This document shows, piece after piece, positions 31,195 to 42,959 of a DNA stretch of 64,000 bases. Below the pieces are notes generated by a model that saw only the letters and a list, made by a program, of their open reading frames with translations, searched no databases and was not told the origin of the DNA. This stretch comes from Cymbomonas tetramitiformis (Eukaryota > Chlorophyta > Pyramimonadophyceae > Pyramimonadales > Pyramimonadaceae). The stretch covers positions 1 to 64,000 of the forward strand of contig LGRX02035411.1 in assembly GCA_001247695.2 (NCBI GenBank). The letters are read 5' to 3'. The stretch's first letter is position 1, and every line of letters starts with the position of its first letter. The position numbers were made by a program, and so were the translations under genes.

Positions 31195-31640
31195 TGTTTT
31201 TCAGATCGGCTGAAAATGAGCGAGTGGAAAGAACTAATTCTCAGCCCATGACCACCACCAAGACCTAAGGTGTGTGCGCTAGCTTTCCTAGGTTGGTACA
31301 TAAGAATTTGCGCCTTTGTGTTATGTGCTTGCTTTACTACTAAGCGTGGGTTTCTTTGTTGCGCTTTATTTTTCAGATCGGTTGAAAAGGAGCGAGTAGA
31401 GAAAGCAAATTTTCAGCCCATGACCAACGCCAAGACTTAAGGTAAAGCTATACCCTTTCTAAGTTAGAACCTAAGTTGTTGTGCTTTTGTGTGAAGTTTC
31501 TGACTTGACTAAGTGTTGGTTTATTGTTCCACTTGCTTTTTCAGATCGAATGAGAATGGGCGAGTGGAAAATCTCGGAAGGTTTTACTCCAAGACCAACG
31601 CCGAGATTTCTCGCTTGTTGCACGTTGTTTTAAAGAGATT
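31195..31640. repeat. Three ~170-bp tandem units
   Basis: Each starts with a TTTTTCAGATCGG palindrome-like block (about 31196, 31370, 31540) followed by GCGAGTGGAAA, CCCATGACCA and CCAAGAC(C/T)TAAGG. Non-coding. They lie next to the palindrome cluster of the second MULE, so may be part of its arm. Confidence 0.75.
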
Positions 31641-31929
31641 AGGTTGATTCCCTAGAGGCAATTTTCGGACTAGGGCCTTGTTTTGAGCGAATTAGGCTAC
31701 GAATGGGGCAGCCCTACTTACGATTGGATTGTAATGTGGATAGTAAAACTATTAACGTTTCTAGACTTGTCAAAGTGCATTCAACCACGCATATGCTTTG
31801 TTGTGCATCACACTTGTTTATCACACTTGTTGTGCATCACACTCACCAATCACAATGTATCTCGCACCTCACAATGCATATGCCTTCGCATCAAGCTTCC
31901 CCCGATATGAATACTCGCAACGTTCGCGT

Positions 31930-32415
31930 TTGACTGCTTGTGTAGTTATGACATAGTTAGTATGCGTTTAGTATGCGTCCTAACACACTAAAGCTATGCT
32001 AAAACCAACGTTAGTATGCCTTTATTATGTCCCCGATAGCATGTCGTTAGGACGCCTCTAGGGTGTCGGTGTTAGTATGTCCTAACGTCGTCCTATGAGC
32101 ATCATAATGGCATCCTAACGCCTGTTAATATGCATATGTTAGTATGTCCTAACGTCGTCCTATGAACATCATAACGGCATCCTAAAACCAGTTAAGATGC
32201 ATGTGTTAGGGGTGTCCTAATGGCATCATATGCACGTACTAACGGGTCGTTAAGACGTATGGCGTTAGTATGCCGTTAGCATCTAGTCTCACGTAGTAGG
32301 TACCATAACGGTATCCTAAACACATACTAACGGCATACTAACTTGCCTACATATACTGCTGTTAGTATGCCGTTAGGTTACCGTTAGTACACATACTGTT
32401 ACAGTTTCCTAGGAC
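31930..32415. repeat. Degenerate GTTAGTATGCC / CCTAACG repeat
   Basis: Short words GTTAGTATG, CCTAACG, GGCATCCTAAC and their reverse complements repeat imperfectly for nearly 500 bp, including a ~60-bp duplicated block near 32070 and 32145. It ends directly at the truncated start of the second Ty3 element. Confidence 0.75.
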
Positions 32416-32431
32416 CGTAGGGAGCGTACAG

Positions 32432-33700
32432 GTTAGAGCTGCCCGTGCATTGGAAGGTGCACGACGTGTTCACAGCGGATCGGCTCACCCCAGTTCAGTC
32501 GGGAGCTAAGCACTTCGTGAGCAGGCAAGAGGAAATGGCACCGCCACCGGTCTTGGCAGAGGGTCATAGGGAGCGTGAGGTGGAACGCATCATCAGCACC
32601 CGCTTCAGGAAGCTAGGTGGGAAGGCTGGCGGGACAGTGCAGGAGTGGCTAACTAAATGGAAAGGGCTGCCGCATAGTCACAGCCAGTGGCGAACCAGAG
32701 AGGACTTGGAAGGGCGAGGGGGCAGGCTGGAACCACTGCGAGTCTTCGAAGGTGAGGAGGAAAGGTTGAAGAAGGCTCCAGAGAAAAGGCGAAGGGAGAC
32801 TCACAAGGGTCAGGAGGAGCAGAGGGCACAGTTGATGGCAATGGGACCTCCAACCCCGACAGTCCACAGCAGTAGCCAGAGCCGAGCTTACCAGCCTCAC
32901 CTCTCGAGAGTGCAGCACCCAGTTAGAATTTTGGTGCTGTTCTGCGGTACCGGCTCAGTGGAGCAGCAGTTCCAACGTCAGTTCAGGGACTGCGAGGTAG
33001 TAACAGTGGACATCCTGCCAAAGTGGCAAGCCACGTGCACGGAGGACATCCTTCACCGGAACTACAAGCTCTACCCACGACATCATTTCGACGTCATCTG
33101 GGCCAGCCCCCCCTGCAAGGAGTACAGCAAGGCGAAGACACTGGGGGCTCCAGATCTGAAGCTGGCGGACAGGCGCGTGCGGCGTACCAGGGAGATCATC
33201 GAGTTCTACGACCCTGCGTATTTCTTCATAGAAAACCCCGCTGGCGACGCGCTGCGAGGGTTGCACACGCGCGCCGTAATGAAAGGTCTGCCAGAGCCGC
33301 TGTTGACCACCTATTGTAAGTATGGCACACCGTACATGAAGCCAACTCACATATATATGGACCAATGCAGCGCCTTCGGTACCCTTGTTGCTGTGCACCC
33401 ACACGACTCCCTGCCCTGCGCGAGCGATGCTAGGGAGGCACGAGAACACTGCCCAGGGGGGCATCTCCTCGGCCAACACCCGCGGTATGGGTTCAGCTCA
33501 GGCGGTATATGCGATACCTCGTGCGTTGCTGCACCACCTGTTTTGCGAGCTGAAGCTGAACGAGCGCATGAAGGAGGAGAGCGCGCTCGCGGTAATGAAC
33601 CTCATATCGACGCTGACAGCGAGGACTGACACGTTCGAGTTTCAAGATACCGGGGCTGGTCAGCCACGGGGCGCAATGGCCGCGGAAGACCCGTGATCTG
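32432..33700 (+). pseudogene. Second Ty3 Pol 3' end: chromodomain plus C5-methyltransferase-like domain
   Basis: Starts inside the integrase C-terminus (LELPVHWKVHDVFTADRL), so it is 5'-truncated. A chromodomain follows (EVERIISTRFR...EWLTKWKGLP...SQWRTREDL). The methyltransferase has motif I FCGTGSVEQQF, VVTVDI, WASPPCKEYS (Cys at residue 224 of the frame from 32445) and FIENP. A frameshift near 33480 separates the last helix (QAVYAIPRALLHHLF), which matches HAVYPIP in the first copy. The HGPTS repeat linker of the first copy is absent, and the two proteins differ at many positions outside the motifs. So two distinct lineages of methyltransferase-bearing Ty3 elements are present, both with conserved catalytic residues. 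Confidence 0.8.
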
Positions 33701-33769
33701 GGGAAGTGCCGGGGTTGCCAAACCTGATGAGCGTTGGCAGCGTGAGACGGTGAGGCGCCTTCGGTGAAC

Positions 33770-33895
33770 CCGGATTGCGGAAGGGGACCCAGACCCAAGG
33801 ACTGGGGGGCACGGACCCAAGAACTACCGTAGAGGGGGACCCGGACCCGAGGACTGGGGGGCACGGACCCAAGAACCGAGGGCTTAGCAGCCCGA
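33770..33895. repeat. GGACCC repeats downstream of the methyltransferase
   Basis: Two to three ~58-bp units built on GGGGGACCCGGACCC and GGCACGGACCCAAGAAC. The first Ty3 element also has short CCAAGAACTGG-type repeats right after its methyltransferase, so a repetitive Pol tail is a shared trait. Confidence 0.7.
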
Positions 33896-33982
33896 TCTTG
33901 TCACAAAGTGCATGCTAACCCCCCTGACTATGTACATAAGGGCACGCAGGACAGCCTAGCGAGGACGTAGGCGCGCCAAAAA

Positions 33983-34171
33983 GGGGGGGAGAGTTGTACT
34001 AGGGTGTATCGCGAGTCAGACGAGAGACAGACGTGTCAGAATGACGAGTGACAGCACCGATGACAGTCACCAGTATGACCGAGAGGTATGACGAGGGTGA
34101 CTGACAGCATGTGACTTTTGAACATCTGCAACCACAGCAGATCAGGTTGAGAGAATTGGTGGGAAACCATT
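33983..34171 (+). mobile_element. Polypurine tract and 3' LTR portion of the second Ty3 element
   Basis: GGGGGGAGAGT (to 33994) is followed at once by TGTACTAGGGTG, the probable LTR start. The next 177 bp recur in inverted orientation at 34577-34753. The end of the LTR is not determinable from one copy. Confidence 0.65.
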
Positions 34172-34576
34172 GGGTGATTATCGGATGACTTTGGGTAATG
34201 TCGGATATTTCGGATATTTCGGTTAACACTTTACTGTTTGAGGTTACAAGACACCAGAGGTTGGTGCCAATGTGTAACTAATTCAAAAACTGACATGAGA
34301 GCTTGTTCAGCTCTTTAAGTAGTAACATGTCGACTCGAATTCCCTCAGATCTCTCCGAATTCGACAGTCACAGTGCTCAGTCACTTCATGTTCACCTATC
34401 CGATGACCTGTCTTGTCATTTAGCCCTTGGGCTGCAGCTGCCAGTCATACAATGATCTCTGCTCCGATTTGCTGAATAATCATAGATCTGATGATGTGGC
34501 AAGAACTGAGGCTCTCCTGGTTTCCCTCCAGTTCTGTTTGGCTGTTTGAATATAAAATGGTTCCCCCCATTTCTGG

Positions 34577-34753
34577 AATGGTTTCCCACCAATTCTCTCA
34601 ACCTGATCTGCTGTGGTTGCAGCTGTTCAAAAGTCACATGCTGTCAGTCACCCTCGCCATACCCCTGGGTCATACTGGTGACTGTCATCGGTGCTGTCAC
34701 TCGTCATTCTGACACGTCTGTCTCTCGTCTGACTCGCGATACACCCTACTACA
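34577..34753 (-). repeat. Inverted copy of the second element's LTR
   Basis: Near-identical reverse complement of 33995-34171. The two 177-bp segments face each other across about 400 bp. The simplest reading is another, oppositely oriented LTR fragment; an RNA across both would form a long stem. Confidence 0.85.
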
Positions 34754-34759
34754 GTTATA

Positions 34760-35775
34760 TTTACGGATTCCAATCAGATTTCGTCGAGCGAGGAGGCTAG
34801 CGAATAATTTTCTGACGCCGGCTACTATTAGGTGCTTTAATAAAGGAACCGACATGCGGTACGTTCTCCACCACTTGCTGTCGCTATGCGAGTCGAGGAT
34901 TTTGATGGTTTATATCGACAAGTATTATCCAGAGGCAGAAAGCGTACTCAGTTCACACACGAGCTCTGTCTTGCTAAACCGACAGGCAATCTTACCTTTG
35001 CACATTTCTTTAACGTACCGACAGGCGAGATCAGTTTCGATACCTGCCACTAGCTGGCAGAGTCGCTTTATTATAGACCTCTGCAAGTGATATTCGATAA
35101 CCAACTAGCATTGCATGCTAATTATGTGGTCGAAAATAGAAAGTTCATTCTTGCGATTTTTACTTTCAGACATCCACCTAGTGCATAGATTACTTTAGCT
35201 GTTTACCAATTCACCTTTATCGATATCAAGCAACGGTTTTCGTCAGCTTATTCTTTCACGACTCCAACATACATATCTGCTTCCATTGTGAGCGGTTCAT
35301 CGAAAACTGAGTAGTTCACGAGGAACTTGTCTTTGTCATGTGTTGATTTGTGCCACGATTGGCGTAGGCATCAAAATATCCAGCTGTCACGAAATCTGTA
35401 TATAACACTGCCATATTCGTTGTGCAGAAGTGTGACGTCAAATCGGTGAAAGGGCAATTTTGTTTTATTGGCATAACTCGCCGCTCACAAATGCAGGGAT
35501 GCAATCAATCCATGTATAAATCCTTCGATGGCACTTTGCGCTGCTGCAGCTCATGGGAGGGATGGAGCCGAAGACCAAAACTTGCCAGCAAACCCTGTGC
35601 AAAACACCAAGTAGAATTAATCGCTCATGCCAGAACAGCGAGCCACATTTTCCGAGAGGACCAAGAGCCTCACCAAAGATCACGCAAGGGCCGCAGACTG
35701 CCACAGCATGTAGGATCACCTCGCACCGCGACGACACCACAAGGCGCGGAGCATCGCATGCGGTTGGAAGAATAC
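34760..35775. other. Intergenic; 3' flank of LCMT1
   Basis: No gene seen on either strand. The last, short LCMT1 exon and its polyadenylation site should lie here or in the adjoining bases, but I could not fix them. Confidence 0.4.
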
Positions 35776-38700
35776 CTGCGGGTCGTTCACTCCGTACGCG
35801 ATGCAATAGTGAGCCTGTGGGTACAAGCCGTTGAGGTGCCACCTCAGCCGAACACCCACCACTTCGTTGCTGTGGTGTAGATGCGCCTAGGCACACCCAG
35901 ATGAAGTCGAATGCTGCTAGTTGAGTGCTGAATCGACTCATGTTTCATAGCTCTGCTGATGCAGCCCCTCAAGCGCATACGTTACCCCTAAGGTGCTTCG
36001 CATGAAGTTCGAGGGTCACCACAGCGCGACACTCTGCAGGCGCGCACCATTATCAAGTTCCATTCCTCAAACTCATCGAACAGCTCCAGTCGGCTAATCC
36101 TGCCATGGTTCCACCCCATCAAATCGGTGGAATGAGTCAGCGTCAGAGTGGGGAGCCCTCTGCGGCCCTCTCGCAGTCCCATGCGCACCCGTCCTTGTGC
36201 GAGTAGCATGGTCAGGCGTGGATGCGTACGCAGAGTGAGCAGTTGCCCGAGCCTCGAATTTCTCACGTCTGCTTCGTTCCGTCTGCCGGGCTCTGGGCGC
36301 GTGTGAGGTCTTGCAGGGCGATCGCGCAGCTGTGGCACCGGAAAATCTCCGCACCATACACGCGGCACACGCGGCATGGGGCGCGGCCATGGCCCCCGTG
36401 GCGCTGATGACCAAGGATCCGGGCAGAGTGGCAGCTCCACTCGCATCAAAGTCTACGTGCTGCCAAGAGGCAGGGAGGTCTTTTGAGTAGCCCCCACACC
36501 TGCGCACATCGACTGGATCGAGGCAATTTTCATAGATGGTACGCATATCGCACCCTTCACTCCGCTGCAAGTCAACGCACTTTGCACCCCTTCAGTCCAC
36601 TGCATCGCGCATGTCTCTCCTGGTGGGCGAGAAACGCGGGTGTGATCATCGAGGCACGTGAGGCATGTGACAGCCGTCCACAGGCATGCACCTGTTGAGG
36701 CCGGCACTACGCATTCTACAAATTTGGAGAGGCTGGGAGGTTTCAAAACAGCCACTACAAATTCTCGGGTCGCGTTGATGTAGGGACGCCCCTGTTCTAA
36801 TCACCAAAAGATATTTTCCTAGATTTTGGCTACAGCCACTCTCTAAAAGCCTCGATGTAGAGACCACACTAGAGGTCACAGGCGCGTTGATGCATCACAC
36901 CATGGAAAGACCCGTGAAGAGTTTTGCCTTTCCTTTAAAGCCTAGAACTTTCCGCAACGACGCCGTGCACTTAATTCCGTTGAACAGTTGTGATCACAAA
37001 ATTGCTAATGTCCACAAATTTAACCAGCACGCAAGCGGGAGGCACCGGGAGGCACCGGGAGGCACTGGAGGCACTGGGAGGTACTGGAGGCACCGGGAGG
37101 CACTGGGGGGCACTGGGGGAAATAGAGAGTGCACCAGCTTGGACCCCTAAACACATGCGCCCGGGCTCTGCAACTCTCTCTCTTCACCCACTGCAAACAG
37201 GCCAAATGCGCGCACAGGACCACCGACCCCAGCTCGGGGGAAATAGCCATTGATGATTCCAACCTTGAAAGGTGCATCATTGGTTCATTTCTTCGGAGTG
37301 CTTGCCCTTGCAAACTGTGGTGATACCATGAACTAGATATAATATTAAGAATCCATTCCACACATAAAATAAAATAGTCATGGACGGCTACGTTTCTTCA
37401 AGGCAATGAGCGAACTCACTGTTCGAAGTTTCTAACTTGCGAATTGCAATCATGCCAGCCAAGGATAACAGAACAACATGGACCGTAAAACCCTACAACC
37501 TTAAACTGAGGACCGTCTTATCACAATTGTACTCATTTCAGGGTATTTTCTTTCTTTCCACCTTCGCCCTTCGTAGGGCACTATGCTTCCAGGAAATCAT
37601 CGCGTTCTCAAAAAGTCTCAAACAAGGAAAGCTCTCAAACTCCCACCCTCTCTCCAAATACGTTCTTTGAGCACTGCGCGCTTAGGAACCAAACATAGCG
37701 CTGACGATAGACGGATGAGCATGTTCATATAAGGTCCAAAAGTCCCTTCGCACTTCCAGAAGCAATCGCTGACAGAGGAGAGTGACAAAAAGAGGAGATC
37801 CAAGAAATCGGAAGATACCTAGATGGGGGGAAGGGAAGACGCAAGACGTGAGACAGCTGGCACTGCCTTCAGAGCACGGAGAAATGGCTCACCTTCCATC
37901 CCGCAGATGTGAGCCGGCTGCGCTGCGCCTCCAGGTCGGGCGTGCCGGCCAAACCCAGCAATGGGCAGCCCCGCATCTGAGCCCCCCCTCCCAGGACGCA
38001 TCAACACCCGAGGCCCGAGAACTGCAGAAGGGAGATGGGATCTGAAGCATGCAGGTACCAAGTCGCGTCACGGAGGCGCATCCACGCCCGCGCGGCAACC
38101 CGGCGCGGAGGCGCGCCTGTACAGAGCGCAGCTCGCATGGCGCAGGAGCGGTCCGATTGAGCAGAGCCTTTCAGCACCGTCGGATAAGCAGCGAAGGAAT
38201 CTTCGGCAGAGCTAAAAGGGCGCGCCTGATGCATGTGGGATGGCGATCCCCCACGTCAGTTTGTGACGCGCGGACGCGGCGCAGGAATGCGCGCCGAGCC
38301 CCGGCTTGCAGGCGCACGCACAACCATGAGCGGGTCGAAGACGAGCGGAGCAGGTGGCAATAGGCGTGTGAGCAAACCTCCAAATTGATGATCATCTGCT
38401 CTCCAAATGCATCGTGGGCATTGATCTGTTTGGCGATCACCCATCCTCGATCTTGGATCAGAGCTGCGAGGTGGGCTTGCTTGGTTTTACCTCCCCATAC
38501 CGGCCCCGCAATAGAGCCAGGGTGGGTGACGGGAGACAGCACAACCAACACGCGCATTCCTCCCTTGAAGCGCGGCCGCCAACTGTGCTCGGCCTCGGCC
38601 AAACGAGTCGGGCTCACTGAGAGTCCGTGAGAGTCCAAATTCCGCCCTCTTACATGAAGGAACGCACCAGCCAAAGCAGAGAGTGGAAGCACACATGGCG

Positions 38701-41450
38701 GCTGGCACCCTCGGGACACAAGAGGCCAAGGAGTCACCATCTCATAAATGACGATGGCTGCCTGAGAGAACTCCTTGGCTGCCCACTGAAGGAGGGCCTG
38801 GCTTCCATCTGAAGGCAGATATACCAGCACACACTCTGCCAGCACCAATGTCGGCAGACTGCGCACCCGTGCCCGAGCTTCACCCAGTCAGTGCGCAAAA
38901 TCCACGGTGAGACGCGGATGATCTGCCATCAGCCTCCTAAAACAGTTCCCCTCAGGCGCGCTGGGCCTGTCGCAGACGAAGCCGCGGTGCCCAGCTGGCG
39001 GCCATAAGTCATCTGAGAGGCACCCGTGTGGCGACGTAGCGAGTCAGGTGCCCCAGGCGTGCAAGGAAATATGATAGGTTGTGAAGAGAGCTGAGACAAG
39101 AAGCCCTAGACAAGGAGGTATGCGGCAGCGTGAAGAGGGCAGAGAAAAGAAACCCTAGGCAAGTAGTTATGTTACAGTGTGATGAGGGCAGTGAGAAGAA
39201 ACCCTAGGCAAGGAGGTATGTAGCCTTGTGAAGAGGGCAAGGAGTTGTGTATGTAGCAGTGTGAAGAGGGACGAAACCCCAGATAAGGAATCATATAGCA
39301 GTCTTCTGAGAGCAGAGAGAAGAAACCGTAGACGAGTGCCCATAACATACCAGGAGACAGGCAACATCGTACGGGGATTGGGGGGGGAACCCCGTTGACA
39401 TATGCTCTAAACATACGATGCAATCGTGAGTGTCTAGAGGGCGGATGCAGACGGGACTCCAAGAGTGGGTTTGCCACAAACTGAAACTTAGTGTGGCCGG
39501 GGCTCCCTGGCAAGCATCGCCGTCGTGTGCAGCGTGGTGCGTGCGTAAGGTGAGCAACGTCAGGTTGGAGGTCCAGCTTCGGGTGCACACCTCGGATCGT
39601 AGTTAGCACGTGACAAGGCCTTTATGCAGGCGTCCAAGTCCCTGAGATCCGCCGCCACCAGACTATATCCTCCTTCCTCGCCGCCCCCGTGGAATTCTCC
39701 ATCTTGCACTGAGAGCAATCGCCGGCACTCACCCCCCTCGTCAGCTGAGGATGCAGAGGCCCCCGAGACATGACCTCGCCGCCTAATGCACCACAAAGAT
39801 CTTCCGAAAAGAGCAGGTCATGTCCGATCGCTGGGGGGAGCACCGCTGATTGCAGCGTGAGGCACCGACCGTAGCACCAGGCAAGTAGCGAAATGCATGG
39901 CGATCGTCGCCAAGCTGCTCCGGTAGCTGACGCTGAATGGAGAGAGCACCCGAGGCGCACCGGGAGGGAACTTGACGAGCTGGCGCAAAACCTCCTCGTT
40001 AGCGATTACGTCCGCCTTCTTCGCTACAACCTGGCACAGCGAATTACAGGGTCGCTCGAAGCTGACGTGGAAGGTCGCGCTGGCCTCAGGCAGTCACACC
40101 TTCCTTCCATGACGCTCTCCTCGTACAGGCGGACTACATCGTCTCCGCGCTTGAGCAGAAATGCTTTGATCTTAAAACTAGAAGGCAGCGAGGCAACAAG
40201 TAGAGAGGGAGACGTGCGGTTACGTGAAGAGTAAAGCCTAAGGGTTTCCGCAAGGCAAGCCGCCTGCCAAGAGGGAAACTTAGGTGGTTTCCGCAAGGCA
40301 AGCCGCCTGCCAAGAGGGAAACTTAGGTGGTTTCCGCAAGGCAAGCCGCCTGCCAAGAGGGAAACTTAGGTGGTTTCCGCAAGGCAAGCAGCCTGCCAAG
40401 AGGGAAACTTAGGTGGTTTCCGCAAGGCAAGCCGTTCGCTAGGAGGGAAGCACTAAGTTTTCCATAAGGCCAGCCGCCTGCCAGTAAGAGACACAAGTTG
40501 ATGTTTACGCTCTGCCATGCTTTTCGGGTCACCTCCGGAAAGTCGACCTCGATGTACCGCTTGGGTTCGCACTGCCTCGCCTGTCCGGAGCCAGCAGCCT
40601 CAAAGTTAACTGAATAATAATGCTGCGCGCGGCCGTCTCACTCGCCCGTCATTATCGCCTTTCTGAGGTGTTCATCGCAAGGAAGGCACCCAAAGTAAAG
40701 AACACACTAGCACATAGAACACAGGTTCTTTTCGCTGTGCATAGCACCGAGCGTATCTCATTCAGACGCTGGGATGCGCGTCTCACAGGATAGGCTATCA
40801 GTCTCAAATTATCGGGATTTTACTTTGAGCTGGAAAAACCCGGTGTCGAATCCGCAACCAAGAGAGATTATTTGTTTTTCTGGGTTGCTTCCAGTCTCGT
40901 CAGTGGTGTCGAGGAACTGTTGGACTAGCGTCCGGAAGGCAGATACGCGAGCATAGTATCCTGATACTCCCCCAAGCAAAACCCTGACGAGCTCTCAGGC
41001 ACCGTTCAGTGTGCTGCCTCCTCCAGCTTGTGCTAAAAACGGGATGCCCGCGTGCTGCTCTGACGCGTGAGGAGTAGCGCCAAAGCGTCAGGTGCTGAGC
41101 GTGCCTGGCTCGATTCTGCTGCTCCATACTTTTGCTGAGCACTTCAAGAAACAAGATGAATTTAAATCACGTTCAAAGTCGCAGCGAGTGTCCGAGAAGA
41201 GTACAACACTTTCCGACAGAACAATCTACTGCCTACCACGATTTATGATGGGCGCTCGCTTTGATGCGCGTCGAACGAAGTATTTCAAGAAGTCGTCTTC
41301 GAAATATCCAAGCTGCACGCAGGATCTGCACATTGCCTAGTTAAAACGTGACGTTTCGTACAAACACACACAGGTGACGAAACTGAAGACTTACAATTTG
41401 CTAACAGTTGCATCATCGTTAGTGCCGCGCACAGCACGGTCACACGTTTT
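35776..41450 (-). CDS. LCMT1: Leucine carboxyl methyltransferase 1 (PP2A methyltransferase), 12 exons found
   Basis: This enzyme methylates the C-terminal leucine of the PP2A catalytic subunit using SAM. Exons from 5' to 3': 41395-41450, 41237-41325, 40824-40960, 40533-40571, 39961-40030, 39591-39708, 38738-38858, 38378-38425, 37893-37976, 36500-36564, 36048-36099, 35776-35814. All have GT-AG borders, and every phase matches, giving 306 residues (family about 330). Hallmarks in order: GTNDDATVSKLSCV, PIINRGYYARV, SLGCGFDT (SAM-binding motif I), YIEVDFPE, LVAADLRDL, PTLVLAECVLVYL, DAFGEQMIINL, RGCPLLGL, FDEFEEWNLI, HYCIAYGVND. The ATG exon and the last few residues were not located. No frameshift or stop is seen, so this is a working host gene. 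Introns carry minisatellites. Confidence 0.93.
37030..37125. repeat. GGAGGCACCGGGAGGCACTGG minisatellite in LCMT1 intron
   Basis: About eight 11-13-bp units in the intron between exons 36500-36564 and 37893-37976. Strongly strand-asymmetric (G-rich on plus). Confidence 0.85.
39060..39330. repeat. GTGAAGAGGGCAGAGA minisatellite in LCMT1 intron
   Basis: Units of about 55-60 bp with AGAAACCCTAGGCAAG, GGTATG and GTGAAGAGGG, in the intron between 38738-38858 and 39591-39708. Confidence 0.8.
40244..40495. repeat. 43-bp tandem repeat in LCMT1 intron
   Basis: Five near-identical 43-bp units (starts at 40244, 40287, 40330, 40373, 40416), the last degenerating. Each has TTTCCGCAAGGCAAGCCG and GAGGGAAACTTAG. 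Lies between exons 39961-40030 and 40533-40571. Confidence 0.95.
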
Positions 41451-42382
41451 CTGCGATGAGAGGGAAAGTGAATGCGCCATTCAAAAAAGTCAGCATATGA
41501 CGCATGAGCGGTCACAAGTAAAGTATGCCAAAGGCTGCATCCAAATGTAGCTCAGTTCAAAAGCTAAGTAATGCGCTTTCCTTATTTTCTTGATGCTTTT
41601 CGCCAGCGCAGGAGGACCGCCTTCGCCTGCCTGCAAGTATCTAGTATGGCCGTCCGCACTCCAAAAAAATGTTTTCAAAAAAATCCGAAAAAATCTGGAA
41701 CTTTTCTTTTAAAATATAGAAAGAATCGTGTCACCAGATTTTTTGGGGGGATTTTTCCCGACACTCGAAATGGGTTTTTAAAAAAAATACCGCAAATTCT
41801 GCTTAGATTACAGGCGGTAATATATCTATAAGTCGGAATAAACCCTGAGTTGAGGGTTTCGGAATCAGAACGATAAAGTGTGTTGACATACAGTAATACC
41901 TCACCTTTAAGGAAACGCTAGGTTAACTCCTATGTTGTAATGGCATTTTAGGGGTTTTATTATAGGGTTTGGTTATCGCATCGCCTTGTACGCATTATTT
42001 CGAATCACATTGAGCCATTCAGATATGTTTTGAACAACATTCGTGCCGACATTTTCCGGTATCAAACATATCTCTACGACCTCTGTAGCTCAAAATATTA
42101 TCCAAATAATACAGAATTTAGGGTTTTGTCATGGGGAGACAGACTTTCGCCCCCCCATAAAATGGGAGTGACTGTCTCTTCCTGTTTCACCCCTCGCCGT
42201 GTAGTGTCACTTGCATCTTGCCAGCCGTCAGTTCCGTCCGATAATAAAACACCTAAGTTATTTTATTATCTCATCTTAGACTGTGATATGTTGAGTGGCC
42301 TCTGCCTCCCACTCGTTGTTTCTTGCCGGGTTGGCCTATATATATCCACCCTTTGTGTATATGTATTTCGGCCTTCCCGTCA

Positions 42383-42392
42383 GGTTATGGGC
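42383..42392 (+). promoter_or_regulatory. Candidate half-tRNA primer-binding site
   Basis: GGTTATGGGC directly after the 5' LTR is complementary to GCCCATAACC, the anticodon loop and adjoining stem of initiator tRNA-Met. Copia-type elements are known to prime from a cleaved 5' half of this tRNA. The gag-only element at 50163 has GGTTATGG at the same place. Confidence 0.6.
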
Positions 42393-42926
42393 TTGACCAC
42401 TTGGTAGTGGTCGCTCATCATTCTCGCCTTCTCTGATCCCGCGACCAACTTGCTTGCGGTACGCAACGTCGCCCCCCGCGTCGTTGATCTTCATTTGAGC
42501 ACCCTTGTCCTCTACACCTCCATCTTGACCTCGGTGCCTCATCGACACCGAGAATTTCGTCGAGCACCCTGTCCTCGACCCAACATCTACGCGAGCACCT
42601 TTGTCCTCGACGATTTTACTTTGCGCTCTGGCCAGCAGCACCTCAACTGCAGCAAAATTGGCTTATCACACGACGTTTTTGACGTCACCACCTTTTTTCC
42701 CGCGAAAATCTACCCCGAATTGACCTCTCCATCGCTGGATTCGGTTGATTTTTCAAAAAGTTATCTCTCCACTTGGGAACCCTATCTGTTGGCTGGTCCG
42801 CAGAGTTCTGCAGCCTGCTGTCGGCCATGTTTGTTGAGCTCCAACGTGCTCGCATGGCCGCTGTTCGGGATGCCCTTGCGTCCCTTCGAGCGCATCGGCA
42901 GCTTTTTACCGCGGACTATGGTCTGG

Positions 42927-42959
42927 TGGTGTCTGGTGGTGCTTATGCACCAGACACCA
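42927..42959 (+). other. Perfect 12-bp hairpin in LTR element copy 1
   Basis: TGGTGTCTGGTG (42927-42938), a 9-nt loop, then CACCAGACACCA (42948-42959). The same stem, with a different 9-nt loop, is at 54305-54337 in the related element. Confidence 0.9.

Noticed and set aside
35988..36449. Minus-strand frame rich in Arg/Pro as a gene
   Set aside because: Only the 17-codon stretch at 36048-36099 belongs to LCMT1; the rest is intron.
38171..38866. A single long minus-strand frame as a complete methyltransferase
   Set aside because: Only its first part and one later stretch are LCMT1 exons; the rest is intron that happens to be open, as the exon phases show.
39893..40234. Plus-strand frame with RELDELAQNLL
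   Set aside because: It overlaps an LCMT1 exon on the minus strand (39961-40030) that fits the protein and both splice phases.
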